A stretch of 64,000 nt of DNA. It comes from Cycas panzhihuaensis. Lineage: Eukaryota; Cycadophyta. The notes beneath the pieces are model-generated. The model did no database searches and had not been told where the DNA came from. It saw only the letters and a program-made list of their open reading frames with translations. The position numbers were made by a program, and so were the translations under genes. Below, in pieces: positions 10,414 through 22,779 of this stretch. The first letter of the stretch is position 1. Every line of letters starts with the position of its first letter. The DNA lies in the NCBI GenBank assembly GCA_023213395.1, contig CM041465.1, positions 9,114,001 through 9,178,000 on the forward strand, read 5' to 3'.

Positions 10414-12987
10414 TAAGGTGGAGCAAGACCTAGAGCAAAACCAAGTTTGTCATCGTTGAGGTTATGTGAGGTAACTTTGTTTGCAAGTTTGCCAATTTGC
10501 TTGGTGAAACCCTAAGTTTGTTGTTTGTCATACTTGTTGCGAAAAAGGAAGTTTGTCCTATTCTAAGCTATTTGGAGACCATTTGATCCTATATTGAGCC
10601 TGTGAGAGGAGATTGTGAGGTAGCAGATATCGTAGTTTTTGCAACCAAAGAAGTTGAGAATGTGCAGGTGCAAGTTTACCAAAGTTAAGCAAGATTCGTT
10701 GACGTATGAGAAGGTTATGTCGCCAATTTTCCAAGAGTGAAACCCTAAAGTGAGAGGTGAAAACTATCACAAATAATTGGTGTTATATAACTTGCTAAGA
10801 GACCGCCTATCTGTATAGTCGTGGAGAGGAAACTGACCTAGTTTGAGAAAGATACCCTCCCTTGAGAAAATCTTCTGATTGCCATTGGGTTAGTTACATT
10901 GGTATCAGAGCATGTTCTGTGTGAACGTTCGTGCGTTTGAAGGATGTCCATTTGTTGTCAATTGAAGCTCGTTGAAGATTGAAGGCATTTGACAATCTAT
11001 TGTTTCTTGTGAAGGGTTTCAACCATTTGTGTTACTGTCTTGTTGCTTAACGTTGATTCATTCTCCATTCATTGATGCACCTTCTTGAGAAAGCTATCGC
11101 TCTTCATAACCCTAACTGCCATGCATCAGTTTGATTTGACTTCTAATCAAGCGATTGTACTACCGTTTACCATTTTTCAAGGATATTGATTCGAGTTGCA
11201 GAGATCTATTATCATCACACCCCTCTCTATTCATTGGCGTAACACGAATCGCCTAAGTTGGTGTCGCTTGTGATCATATGAAATTTAGGCTTGCAAACAC
11301 CAGCGATCCTACCAAACTTTCTCAATATATATTATCACTGGGTAATAATACTTATTTGCCACTGAAAATCGTTTGTCTGTGAATAAAAAATACTTGCAGC
11401 TGGTATATTGAGTCGCTCACCTGTGAGATCAGTGTGGTGATACATAAGTCACTGTTGATATTTACAGTAATCAATTGTGTGTTTGTACGAATATTCACCG
11501 TGGAGACGTCGTTGCTTGATGAAGATAATACAATCGTGGAGCATTGTCATTGTTTTGAACGAAATCAACATGCAGAGATCAATATTAATCAAAATGCATG
11601 AAGGTTTGTTTACTCGCCTGCGTGATATTTAATCATAGTTGTGCAACCCGTTTGGAAATATTGCTACCACACATCGTATTAAGCTGCAGATCGTTGATAT
11701 CTGCAAATATAGTTGTAAATATTAGTTCATAGCCGTGCGATTTTTGCAGGCATAAACTATGCAGCCACCATTTTATACTTTTGCCATTTGAAATCGCCTG
11801 TGTGTTGATATATTAACGTTGCCTGCCTGCATGATATATCTCTGCCCATTTTTCAATAATTTTTTGGTAGCCGCCGTCGTATAGTGTCGTTGATTTATAT
11901 TTCGTTCGCCCATATGGATTTCATTTGATTTAATATAAAGAATATTTATATATATTCAATTTTCTAAAGTCGCTTGTGTTAACATTGCACCATGGCCATT
12001 GATTTTTTTATTTATCTTTCGCCATTTGGTTAATGTTTAAAATGTTGAGTGGGGTTAATTTATATATTGAAGAGACCATTGTATCATTATCATAGTCACT
12101 CGCCCTTTGACGTTTTTTTTTATTCGTTATCTGACATGTATATAAGGTCTATTAAAGTTGCCCATATACATATGAATGATATATTGATTAAGGTTATCTT
12201 TGATGATATTTTAAATCATCAAGTTGCCTTTAAAGTGCCTTTCATTATTTTCTTATTAAATGGTTTATCAACATTATACTTTATGGCTTTTGAAGTAACT
12301 TATAAAGTGATTTCTTGAAGCGAAATTGGTGATATGGTTGACTCTCTTGCATGTGATTACATGGGAAAGTGAGTTGAATGAAGAGGCGATTATTGGTTCT
12401 CTTGTATGCGTTTGCATTAGAGAGTTGGTGTAGCGATGACATGGCAATATGAGGTCATTATGCATGTGTTTGCATGAGTGAGTTGGGTGGCATATAGCGA
12501 TTTAGTGCTCCTTAGAATGTGATTTACATGAAGGAGCTTTATGGGCAAGAAGAGGGCATTTTTATGGGCAACAATTATCAAGGTAATGATGATCACAACT
12601 TGATAGGAAAGCAAGCTATTTGTTGAAGACACCTAAGTTGCAGGGAAGCAAACTTTATTGAATGGTATAGATCATTATGTGGTTTATTCATTTGTAATGT
12701 TGTGGCATGAGTCATGTTTGGGTAATTAAGTGTAGTATGATGTATCTTGGTGATTTAATGGTGGCATGAGGTGTGCATGATCTTTGTGAGATGTATCTAG
12801 TATAGGCATTGATTTGATGGTGAAGTAAGTGTTTCAGACACTTGTTGTATATGATTGTTTGGCAATATGAGAGATGCATAAGGCAATGATGTGATGATGA
12901 AGTCAGTAATGTGAGGGACATGAGACATGAAAAAGTTTGTTGAGATTGATTAATGGGCATGTTACCAATGTTAGGTAAGTTTGTTGA
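10414..12987 (+). other. Element C long untranslated leader
   Basis: About 2.6 kb with no recognisable coding sequence on either strand. A second perfect TGGTATCAGAGC lies at 10900-10911, with TTACA just before it. AT content rises to the right. The length is unusual beside an ORF of only about 0.9 kb. Confidence 0.6.
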
Positions 12988-13026
12988 TTGAAAAAAGGGA
13001 CATTGTTTAGAGATACACTTTCAACC

Positions 13027-13505
13027 ATGGAGGAGAATGATGTGGTCATAAATGTCCATAAAACAAAAGAATATTACTTAAGGGATTCATTTTTTCCGAT
13101 ACCTAAGTGTAATGGAGAAAACTATTTCTTTTGGACAATTAAAATGAGATGTTTTTTCATAGCTAAAGGTTTGTGGAAGCTTGTCACCGATGGATATGAT
13201 ATTCCTAAGGATGATGAAGAAAAGGAAATGTTTGAGAAGAAAGACAAAAAGGCATTCATCATGATTCTTGTTGCATTAGGCAAGGCTGATCTTCCTTCCG
13301 CATATCATTTTGTCATTCCTAAGATTCAACATGCAAGTACTGCTAAGGAAGCTTGGGATTATTTAAGGGATGTATTTGAACAAACTCCTGAAGAGATACA
13401 ACAAATGATTGAAAAGACAAACAAGATCAATGATGGTTATGATACAGGTAAAACGAATGAAGAAAATATTATCAACACTGATGAAATGGTATCTCAAGAT
13501 GAAGA
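13027..13505 (+). CDS. Element C gag-like ORF, first part (interrupted by D)
   Basis: The N-terminal part of a copia-type gag-like (UBN2/DUF4219-like) protein: PIPKCNGENYFFWTIKMRCF, then IAKGLWKLVTDGYD, AFIMILVALGKADLP and TAKEAWDYLRDVFEQ. The start MEEND at 13027 is preferred; an in-frame ATG at 12988 would add 13 residues. The frame continues at 26227 once D and one GAAGA copy are removed. The joined frame of 888 nt is exactly 296 codons with its stop. There is no CCHC zinc knuckle; the tail is strongly acidic instead. It is the only long intact element ORF in the nest. Confidence 0.8.
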
Positions 13506-13802
13506 TGAAAAGGGTTAATGACATAAGGTCATTACATTAGTTGATTATTTCGAAAAAGGGTCTTAAGTGAACTTTAAATTAGATCACTTAAGTGAAATGC
13601 ACTTTCATGTGCATTATGTGTAATTTCATTTCACCTAACTCAAATGCTCCCTCTCTCAATATAAAAGTAAAGCTCAATGGAGGAGATTCATACTTACCTC
13701 CCCATTTTGTGAGAGCTACTTTCTTTCTCTCAAGTCTCTCTTGCTCCCATGTTTGCCTTTGTGTTTAGTGCATGGAGATGAAGGATAGATCCACTCTTTT
13801 CA
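13506..13802 (+). repeat. Element D 5' LTR
   Basis: 297 bp, paired with 20735-20970 plus 26161-26221. I count three base differences over about 230 bp against the 3' copy. AATATAAAAGTAAAG near 13658 is a likely TATA box. Confidence 0.93.
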
Positions 13803-13804
13803 TA

Positions 13805-13816
13805 TGGTATCAGAGC
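13805..13816 (+). other. Element D primer-binding site
   Basis: TGGTATCAGAGC two bases after the LTR; initiator tRNA-Met type. Confidence 0.9.
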
Positions 13817-15817
13817 TTGCTTCCTTCATATTCCCCACTTGCACTTGCAATGGAGCCATCACTTCCTTCTCCCCCACAATCCATGTGGTGAAGGAGATTG
13901 TGAAAATGAATTTAGAAATATTTTCAAGTTATTATGATAGCGTATTTTGTATTGTTTACTTTTCCTTTCTCTTTGCGTTTGGAAGCATAATACAAGGAGT
14001 TGTAAGGCCCAAGGATTCCAATCCTTTTTGGCCATTCATGCTATCTCATTCTTCTTTTTTCCCTTTTTGTCTATTTAACAAGGGGAAATGTCACCAAATT
14101 TTTCCAAAGATTTAGAAGAATGATTGTAAGGAGTTTTACCCACTTTTTAAAAGAATTTTGAGCCATTTAAAATATCTATCATTGTATGCTCTCACCTTGC
14201 CCATATTGGGATCCCGGTGATCAAAAATGATGGAAATTTCATATGGTATCATGTGTTAATGAGATATTAGCAAGCTGAAATTTCTGTAAAATACAATTTG
14301 ATTGTTGAACTTCACAGTCCGCAAAATCTTCTACAGAGATCCAATTGAAGTGATTCCAATTGTCAAACATGGGGCTCGAGTCTACTTTCCAACACAAAAC
14401 CAAAGACCTAATTTGGATGTCGTATGAGGAAGTTATTGTTGTTTTAGCGAATAGCAGTTATTTTTAGTAAGAATTCTGGAAAATATAATTTCCTAACTTT
14501 ATGGGTCACAAAACTTTTCGAACTCATTTGGACTCGATTCCACTTCACGAAGATGAAGCTCTGAGTCTAGTTTGCAGCACAAAAACTGGCACTCCATTTC
14601 GACATCGTGGGAGAAAGTTATTACAGATTTAGTGAAGAGTACTTTTTTTTGTATTAACAAAAAAGAAAAAAAAAAGTGAAGAAAATTTCTTCCTTTTTAT
14701 AAGGCTTAAAAGCCCATTGTAAAAGTGAAAAAAACACCTGGATCGGAGCAATATCTGGTGTCCTCACTCACTTATTATCATTGCATTTCAGCACTCTAAA
14801 ATCACTCAAAGCAAGCACTCCAAAGACACTTCAAGCAAGCACTCCAAAAGCACTCCAAGCAAGCATTATTTTCAGTTAAATGTACGTTTGATGCAATTCG
14901 ATAATCTTTTCACTCTTCCTAAAAGAAACGCATCACGTACGTTATTTTCCGCCATCTTGTACTGTCACACACTCACCAAGGTTGAGATACCTTGGTTGGC
15001 GTAACGCCGTGCCATAAAGGAGGTGTGGGTTTCAAGTTGGGACTGGACTAAACCGGAATATTGGTGAGGTTTGGTTAGCCATACCATCGTGCCTCAATCA
15101 GGGATCATCCTGATAACCAACCGAAAAGCGAAACTTTAATACAAAATTAAAATATACCCGATCCAATATCCGTCATAGCCATGGGTATGCACGTACCAAT
15201 CTTTAGAGGAGGTATATAGCTGCTCATCGGTGAACTGGGTGAGGATTGGGAGTACCTGGGCTCCGTTGCGACTTGGATTTCATCACCAAGCACGATTGCG
15301 GGTATCGCGGGTGAAGGCCAAATTAATTCTACTAAAAGCCTAGGCATCCCTTCAACAACCTCAACTACACGTTGGACACAAGTTAGAGGTTATTGGGTTG
15401 ATTACGCATCCTACATTCGAGTTTCAAGTTGTGTAAACCCAATGATGTCAACTTCTACATTGGCCTACAATCTTGTATATTGATCACTTACTTATTTGTA
15501 AAAAGTGATCCATAGTGTAATCACAATCATAGTGCTTTTCATATTCCTGCTGCGTCAAGTTAATATTTGCCACAAGTGTTAGTGGCCAATTTTTATCATA
15601 GTGCTTCTCATATTCCTGCTGCGTCGGGGTTAATATTTGTCACAAGTGTTGGTGACTTTTCTCTAAGTTGCTCCCTTCATCTTTGAGCAACCATTCTCAC
15701 TTCTTCTTCCTTCTTCTACACTACTTCATTACATTTCCCATTTGTAAATAGTGATCGGTCATTTATTGCCATCACTTTTATAGTCCTTGTTCATTTCTTC
15801 CCTTCTAAAAAGACACA
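13817..15817 (+). other. Element D long leader
   Basis: About 2 kb before the gag ATG with no recognisable protein. It contains a run of AAAAAG around 14660-14680 and a 69-bp tandem duplication at 15526-15662. Short open frames here resemble no family. Confidence 0.55.
15526..15662 (+). repeat. 69-bp tandem duplication in element D leader
   Basis: ATCATAGTGCTTYTCATATT and CCTGCTGCGTC recur with a 69-bp period (15526 and 15595), followed in each unit by TTAATATTTG and CACAAGTGTTRGTG. Confidence 0.85.
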
Positions 15818-16767
15818 ATGTCTTCACAGTTCAAGCAAAATGTGAACTGCATTCTAAAAGGGAAAGAAAATTGGGACATGTGGTTCACTGGTGTTAGAAG
15901 TGCCGCAAAGTGTGAAGGCCTATGGAGAGATCACCTACAACCTACACCACATTGCATACTACTACAATCGCTTCAAGCAGAGGTGCTCTAACCGCCCCAT
16001 CAAGTCGTAGCTAAACGCCAATGGGAACTTGATGATGATAAAATCCGTGCAGAATATCGCTTGTCACCGATTATTCCTCGCATAATCTCATTGATGAAGT
16101 CATACATGATACAATATGGAAAGTTCTTGAAGTTCTTAAGAAGAACTTTGACACTAAATCAGACTTAGAATTTGTTCACTTAGTGCTGAAGATGAACAAA
16201 TTGAAAATGCAGAAAGGACATGCAAGTGAGACAATCAATCTCCTTCGTCCAATCAAGCAAGCCATTGATAAAGATTTTAAAACTCAATGCATTACATGGG
16301 CTTTCTTGATTCAGTCATGTCTCCATATCCCAAATTATAAAATCCTATTGGGGAGTCTTCAATCCAGTGGAACTTTGAAGACCCTAAACTTTGAGGATCT
16401 TGCTGATAAGTTCATTGAATTTGATAAGACCTTTGATACCAACTTTGCCACTACATCAGATCCAATTGATGTTGCTTTTGAAGTGGAAGAAGATCTTTGT
16501 TACACCAAAAATCAAGGTCAATACTCGAGAGGTGGTAATTCCATGGAAGAGGAAGAGGTAGACAACAAGGACAACGTCCTCTTAGTCAACAGGCTCCTCA
16601 ATTCCAACAAAAACAGTCTCAAGGCCAAGGCCAAGGCCAAAATAATCAACCTGGACCTAGATCCAGTAATCAAAGACAATCCAGCCAACCCAATACTTGG
16701 ACTGAAAATCAAACAATCGTGTGCCAAAGGTGTAATAGAAGAGGACATTATGCCAAAAATTGCGTAA
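15818..16767 (+). pseudogene. Element D gag with zinc knuckle
   Basis: Starts ATG at 15818 with MSSQFKQNVNCILKGKENWD, a typical copia gag opening. A TAA stop follows about 55 codons in. The frame resumes at 16183 with FVHLVLKMNKLKMQKGHASE and runs to about 16570. The nucleic-acid-binding CCHC knuckle CQRCNRRGHYAKNC lies at about 16722-16763 in another frame. At least one stop and two frameshifts break it. Confidence 0.85.
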
Positions 16768-18260
16768 TCGCCACCAACACACTACCAAGTTATCGACCAT
16801 GCCATGGTGCACATAATGTTGATAATACTTCTTTTGAAGATGCTTTTGGTGGAACGAATTTGCTCATGCACACCGGCAAAGAGGTGGGACCACTTCAGCA
16901 AATGTTGTTGATAGATCCACTAAGTATATCGAGGCTCATTGTGGCTTTGCTTATTCACTTTTGCCTTCACCACTTGGAGTTGCAAATAGTGCTACCTCAA
17001 GTACTTCATCGTGGATCATGGATCTCGGAGCAACACAACACATGACTTGTCATCGCCAGCTTCTTTCAAGATTTTGACTCAAGTTCGTGGTGTTGTACAC
17101 ATGGTCGACAAATCATCTCACCAACGAAGGACTTGGAACTGCTTTGCCCGAAACTCCTGTGCCTTCCAGATTTTACACTTGTTGATGTTTTATATATTCC
17201 TCGCAAGCGTAATCCGCTTCCCCTGTCCACCCTCGCTCTCGTGGATTTGATCCGAGTGTAACCGCAAACAATCAAACTCTCTCGTGTCATTCACCCTCCT
17301 TCAAATGCCGTGATTATGACCGAATTCTTGATGGTAAACTTTTTCGCCTAACCGGCTCACCATCCTCTGAAGCCCACTATGTTGATGATGAATTTGTTTT
17401 ACCACAACCCCGACTCCTCAAAAGTTGTCCCAAGCTCTATGGCATGCTCGTATGGGCCATATTAAAATTGATCGCTTAAGAGAACTACAAGACACTCTTC
17501 TGGTTTGCCTAAGTTCCCTCTAAGCCCTTTAAATGTGAAGCATGTATTATTGCTAAATCTCAAAACAACCCTTTCCTCGTAGTCGGTGGAAATCTAGCCA
17601 ACCTTGCGCTTTGTACACTCGGATATATGCGGTATATGCCCATCCCTTCTATCAAATGTAAGTGGTACTATATTACTTTCATTGATGATTTTACCAAGAA
17701 AGTATGGGTTGCTTTTCTTAAAAGAGAGATGAAGCTTTTTCTATGTTTCAAGCTTTCAAGGTCTGTGTGGGAAATGAATCTAGATTTAAGATCAAAATAC
17801 TCAGAACTGACAATGGTGGTGAGTACACATCCAATGAGTTTGAATCACTACGCCAACATGGAATCAAACATCGACCATCATTGCAGGTACACCCCAAAGA
17901 AATGGAGTTGCCGAGCGCATGAACAGACCATCATGAATATGGCTCGTGCTATGCCGGTATATAAGAATGTCCCTATCTATCTTTGGGCCGAGGCTATCTC
18001 GACCGCCGTGTATTGCATCAACACCGTTAGTCCCTCCAAGCTCGCCCCTCTCCACATGAAATGAGGTATGGACAAACCCCTCTATCTCCCACTTGTAATT
18101 TTGGCTCTACTTGTTATGCTCATATTTTGCAGGAATATAGAAATAAGCTCCAAGATAGAGCCATCAAAGGCATCTTTGTCGGATATCCTATGGACAAAAA
18201 GGGATACAAGGTTTTATACCTTCGTAGCGTAAAATCATCATCACTAGAGATGTTATCTTT
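16768..18260 (+). pseudogene. Element D protease and integrase
   Basis: The aspartic protease motif reads SSWIMDLGATQHMTCHRQ near 17005-17060, with Leu in place of the usual Ser in D-S-G. The GAG-pre-integrase segment follows near 17440 (LWHARMGHI-like). Integrase has YYITFIDDFTKKVWVAFLKR at 17665-17730, then WAEAISTAVYCINTVSPSKL near 17985-18045. Several frameshifts separate these blocks, and the region around the third catalytic residue reads only in shifted frames. Confidence 0.82.
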
Positions 18261-18368
18261 GGCAGATCAAGATCAATTACTCGACTTGACTCCAAGACGC
18301 CTTCATACCGATTTAATGATGCTCTTGAATTTGATGTCCAGATTCCAAAATTTAGGGGAGATCTCAGC

Positions 18369-20124
18369 TTGCTCAAAATCTTGGAATCTGATAATAGAGC
18401 CTCGGAGGATACAAGCTATGACTCCAATCCAATGTGTACACATCCAAAGACCATCATTTGTGAATGCCAAGTTGACAAAGGCAAAGCCATAGCAGAAGGA
18501 TCATCTTCTCCAACATCCGTGGCTAGCCCATCTTCTCCAAAGATCATCAACTTCCTCCGTGCAAATATTTCACATGATCCTTTTCGGGATCAAAGCGAAG
18601 ATCAAGAGGTTGTGGAAATGAAAACCTCATTCCCAACTCGAGGTTTTTGTGAAGCCTACCAGCTACACAAGGACATGCGACCAGATGAGGTAGGCAAAGC
18701 TGGCACTAGAAGTGCCCATAGAACAAGGATGCATGAATCACTTTCCGTTGAGCTTGAACCAGCAGAACTGCATCTTGCTCTTAATGAAGAGCCCCTAACG
18801 TACCAAGAAGTTGTAAAGCATGCAGCTTGGAGAAATGCCATGAACGAAGAGTATCAATCTCTTATTAAGAACGGTACATTGGAGCTTGTTGATCTACCAC
18901 TTGGAAGAAAGGTAGTTCAAAATAAATGGGTGTTCAAAAACAAGTATAGATCAGATGGCACCCTAGAAAACACAAGGCGAGGTTGGTAGCAAAAGGATTC
19001 ACGCAAAGGGAAGGTATTGACTACACTGAAATCTTTGCTCCTACAACCAAGTGGCCTACAATCGAACTCTTATAGCCTTGGTCGCTCAACAGGTTGGAAA
19101 ATCCACCAACTTGATGTTAAGACCGCATTTCTCAATGGGGACCTTAAAGAAGAAATTTACATGGCTCACCCGTAAGGATACGAGATTGACATCAGAGCAT
19201 AAAGTTTGTAGGCTCAAAAGTCTTTGTCTGCCCCTCGTGCTTGGTTTACCAAGTTGTGCGAAAGAATGAGGCAACTTGGATATGAGGTTTGACTATCAAG
19301 ATATTGATGCAACATTATTCATCAAGCGCCAAAATGATAAAGTCACTTACCTCTTAATCTTTGTGGATGACATGCTCATAACGGAATAGTGAATGTAATC
19401 ACCAAATTGAAGAAGGACCTTGCTAAAACTTTTGAATTGTCTGACATCGGGTTGATGAAATATTACTTGGGAATTGAAGTAACTCAAAAGGATGGCAAAA
19501 TCTTTCTCTCCCAAGAAAAATATATCAACGATCTTCTGACAAAGTTTCAATTGGAAGGTGCTCGACCAGTGGATACACCTATGGAGCCTAATATTAAGCT
19601 CTCAGTTGATGCTGACAATAGGGAGGCAGACGCAACACTCTACAGGCAACTTGTAGGTAGTCTCATCTATACTACCAACACAAGGCCAGATATTGCACAC
19701 TGTCAAAGATTCTTGCAAGATTCATGACAAATCCTAAGCAGAATCATTGGCAAGCTGCAATACGAGTGTTGAGGTACTAAAGATGACTAGCAAATATGGC
19801 CTGTTGTATGAACCCAATGCAGAATTTAAACTTAATACATACACAGACTCGGACTTTGCCGGAGATAAAGACACAGGAAGATCTACGTCTAAGTACGTAA
19901 CATTTCTTGGAACAACACCAATATCATGGAGATCCAGACGGCAGAAGATAGTTGCAGACTCAACTGCTGAAGATGAGTACATTGCTGCTTCTGAGACAAG
20001 CAAGGAGGTGATATGGCTTAGAAAATTGTTGAATACATTAAATGCCACCCAAACAAGTTCTACTAGCTTACATGTAGATAATCAATCTACAATCCAGATG
20101 GCTAAAAATCCTCAGATTTCATGA
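18369..20124 (+). pseudogene. Element D reverse transcriptase and RNase H
   Basis: After a variable linker, the RT opens with WRNAMNEEYQSLIKNGTLEL and [19 protein letters not shown] frameshift near 18965 separates the [14 protein letters not shown] block. The active site reads LLIFVDDMLI near 19350-19380, and KYYLGIEVTQKDGKIFLSQ follows at 19460-19515. RNase H is recognisable at 19747-20124 by ADSTAEDEYIAASE and LHVDNQSTIQMAKNP. Multiple single-base shifts and stops leave no complete polyprotein. Confidence 0.88.
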
Positions 20125-20734
20125 TCGCATTCAAAACATATAAGTACAAAAGTCCACGGATTAGAGAACTAGTTCATGATGGCACAATTCAATTGAGTAC
20201 TTGCCCACAATGATCAAGTGGCCGATATCTTCACCAAACCATCGAAGAGGGTGAAGTTTGAACAGCCTGAAAGCAACTCTACTTAGGGCCTCCATCTCCG
20301 ATCGATTGAAGGAGATGACAATAGGACCATCATACTCTGTCTCCTTCGTGAAAACCCCTTGTGGGCGGAAGGACAAGAGTAAGTCTCGCCTATCCCATTC
20401 GTGAAAACCCCATGTGGGTGCGAAAGGATAAGGGTTGTATCATTTTGGAAAATCGGAACCTGTGAAAACCCGAAAGGGCATGGGGGATGACCAAATAGTA
20501 TATGGAGACTCAATAGATTTCAGCTACAAAATTTATTATACTGATTGGCTATCTGGCTACATTTAAAGAGTCGCTGAGCCAAAGTTAGTAGATTAGAAAA
20601 TTTGTGGGTTTTCTTCCCCACGAGGGTTTCCCACAAAAGTATCATACTAGTTTGCTTTGTAAGAGGCTCAAATGAAGACCTCATAGGATAGAATAAAATA
20701 GAATAAAATGACCTTCTACCATTAAGGGGGAGAT
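20125..20734 (+). other. Element D 3' untranslated region and polypurine tract
   Basis: The end of RNase H (ADIFTKP-like at about 20219) is followed by about 480 bp with no gene. This stretch has GTGAAAACCC recurring three times (20347, 20401, 20462). TTAAGGGGGAGA at 20722-20733 primes plus-strand synthesis before the LTR. Confidence 0.6.
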
Positions 20735-20970
20735 TGAAAAGGGTTAATGACATAAGGTCATTACATTAGTTGATTATTTCGAAAAAGGGTCTTAAGTGAA
20801 CTCTAAATTAGATCACTTAAGTGAAATGCACTTTCATGTGCATTATGTGTAATTCAATTTCACCTAACTCAAATGCTCCCTCTCTCAATATAAAAGTAAA
20901 GCTCAATGGAGGAGATTCATACTTACCTCCCCATTTTGTGAGAGCTACTTTCTTTCTCTCAAGTCTCTCT
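20735..20970 (+). repeat. Element D 3' LTR, first part
   Basis: Matches 13506-13740 almost perfectly and is interrupted by element E at a TCTCT target; it resumes at 26161. Confidence 0.93.
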
Positions 20971-21188
20971 TGTTAAGATATAATGTTTTATCTAGGACAG
21001 AAAAGGGGGTCATGTTAGACCAACCCTTAAATGCTCTCATGAGATCATGCCACTTGGCAGTATCTGAGTGATAGGTTACATTAGTGGTTGTAACCAACTC
21101 ATGACTCTTGTATACTTAAGTAAATTGAATCTCAATAGAAAATCATCTCATTCCTTTCTCTCGCTTGTTTCGATCTATATTTTCAACA
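20971..21188 (+). repeat. Element E 5' LTR
   Basis: 218 bp, paired with 25938-26155 with only a few differences by eye (for example GGACAGAAAAGG against GGATGTAAAAGG). Confidence 0.94.
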
Positions 21189-21199
21189 TGGTATCGAGC
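21189..21199 (+). other. Element E primer-binding site, variant
   Basis: Reads TGGTATCGAGC, one base (A) short of the initiator tRNA-Met site TGGTATCAGAGC seen in elements C, D, G and L. Confidence 0.8.
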
Positions 21200-21828
21200 A
21201 GTGCTCAAACCGACATCTCTTGAGAAGAATTCTTCCGTCTCATCAATTCTATCAAGTGTTGAAGGAAGATTTATCACGGCCATAAATTCTCCATCGACGG
21301 AATTGTATGGAACTCGCATGCACTGCACGGACGCTGCTTTTTTAACAAAGGTTGTCGAATCGAGACGAAATTTTGCAAGGAGGTAGATCGAAGCACGCCG
21401 AACACATCTCTCTTCTGGAGCGAAGCATTTTGAGGCCGTTTTCAAGCCCAAATCAGACCCTAACCAGTCCGCGCGTTTTTGGAGAAACTAGAAGAAAAAT
21501 CTCTTCAATTTTCGAAAAAATCCGAGTATTTCTGGTCCGAAATCCTTCACACTATAAATACGTTTGATTTGCATCCAAAATCGAAGGTTTATTTTGAGAT
21601 TTTCTAGTGTTTTTTCTCAAAATTCGAATTTCTGCCCTAGCCGCCGTTTTTTCTTCTGGAGCCGATTTCTCTCATTTGGAAAGGGTTCAAAATCGACTTC
21701 GATCCTCATAGCGACTTGAAAACCTACATTTTGAGGTATACTTCATTTTAGGCCGTACACCTAGGGTTTTGTACGAACTGCATACCTATACGGACTGGCC
21801 CTAAATCAGGTCCTTCAACTCGAAAACC

Positions 21829-22737
21829 ATGTCTTCCTCCCTCATTACTCTGTTTGAACCTGAAAAACTGACCAGTTCAAATTACCATGTGTGGAAAATC
21901 AAAATGGAGACCATTCTGAGGATGAAAGACGCCTGGGAAATTGCTGAAGGAAAAGAAACCCGTCCTCCTGCTGGTGATGACAAATTGAAGAGCTGGATTG
22001 AAAGGAATAACATGGGTAGTCTCACTCTAAAAATGTCTATTTCAGATTCCGTACTTGTCTATGTTGAAAAACTGAACCAGACTTCTGAAATCTGGAAATG
22101 TTTAGAAAACCTATATGGTCAAAAAAATAAAGCGAGGATAATCACACTCAAAGAAGAATTGTACAAACTCCATATGAAAGAAAACGAAGCAGTGGAAGAA
22201 TTTATGCATAAAATCATCACTGTGAGAAATAATCTTCCGAGTCTTTGGAGGAATGATATCTGAACAAGACCTTGTAGAAATAGTAACAGCAAGGCTGCCC
22301 AAATCTTTTGATACCATTGTTAACACTATCACTGATAGTGATAGGTTAGATAAATTAACTCTTGATGAATTGACAGATCGCTATTAAGACAGGAACAGAG
22401 AAACAAAAGATACGAAAATACGACAGAGCTAGAAGATGCTTTTGCATCTAGATTGAATCTCGGGCAAAGAGGAAGACAACAATTTCGTGCACCAAGCAGA
22501 ATGTCAGATTCCAGAGGTCGAGGACGCTGGTCAAATTCCAGAGGACGAGGACACAGCAGAGAAAATAGAATATGCTACAACTGTGGTCGAACTGGACACT
22601 TCGCCAGCAATTGTAGGATCTTCGACATATCTCGCTATCATGACAGAGTGGACACTATCCTTATCAGTGTCCTCAAAGACGAAATGAAATCTACAAAGGG
22701 AAAAGACCTATCGTGGACACAAGAAAGAAAAAGATGA
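21829..22737 (+). pseudogene. Element E gag with zinc knuckle
   Basis: The ATG at 21829 opens MSSSLITLFEPEKLTSSNYH, followed by WKIKMETILRMKDAWEIAEG and ITLKEELYKLHMKENEAVEE. A frameshift near 22245 ends this frame, and the sequence resumes with EQDLVEIVTARLPKSFDTIV. An Arg-rich stretch precedes the CCHC knuckle CYNCGRTGHFASNC at about 22573-22614. The leader 21200-21828 has no gene. Confidence 0.87.
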
Positions 22738-22779
22738 AGAAGAAGAAGAAGAAGAGGAGGAGACCGCTTTCATCACAAA

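Noticed and set aside
12049-12960. Short open frames on both strands in the element C leader
   Set aside because: No codon pattern or family resemblance; AT-rich leader of a gag-only element.
13804-14115. Open frame starting at the element D primer-binding site
   Set aside because: Begins in the LTR/PBS itself and reads through untranslated leader; no family resemblance.
14220-14260. TGGTATCATGTG near 14240 as another primer-binding site
   Set aside because: Only the first eight bases match the initiator-Met site and no LTR end precedes it.
15526-15662. Possible CRISPR-like or satellite array
   Set aside because: Only two units, directly adjacent, inside a retrotransposon leader; a simple tandem duplication.
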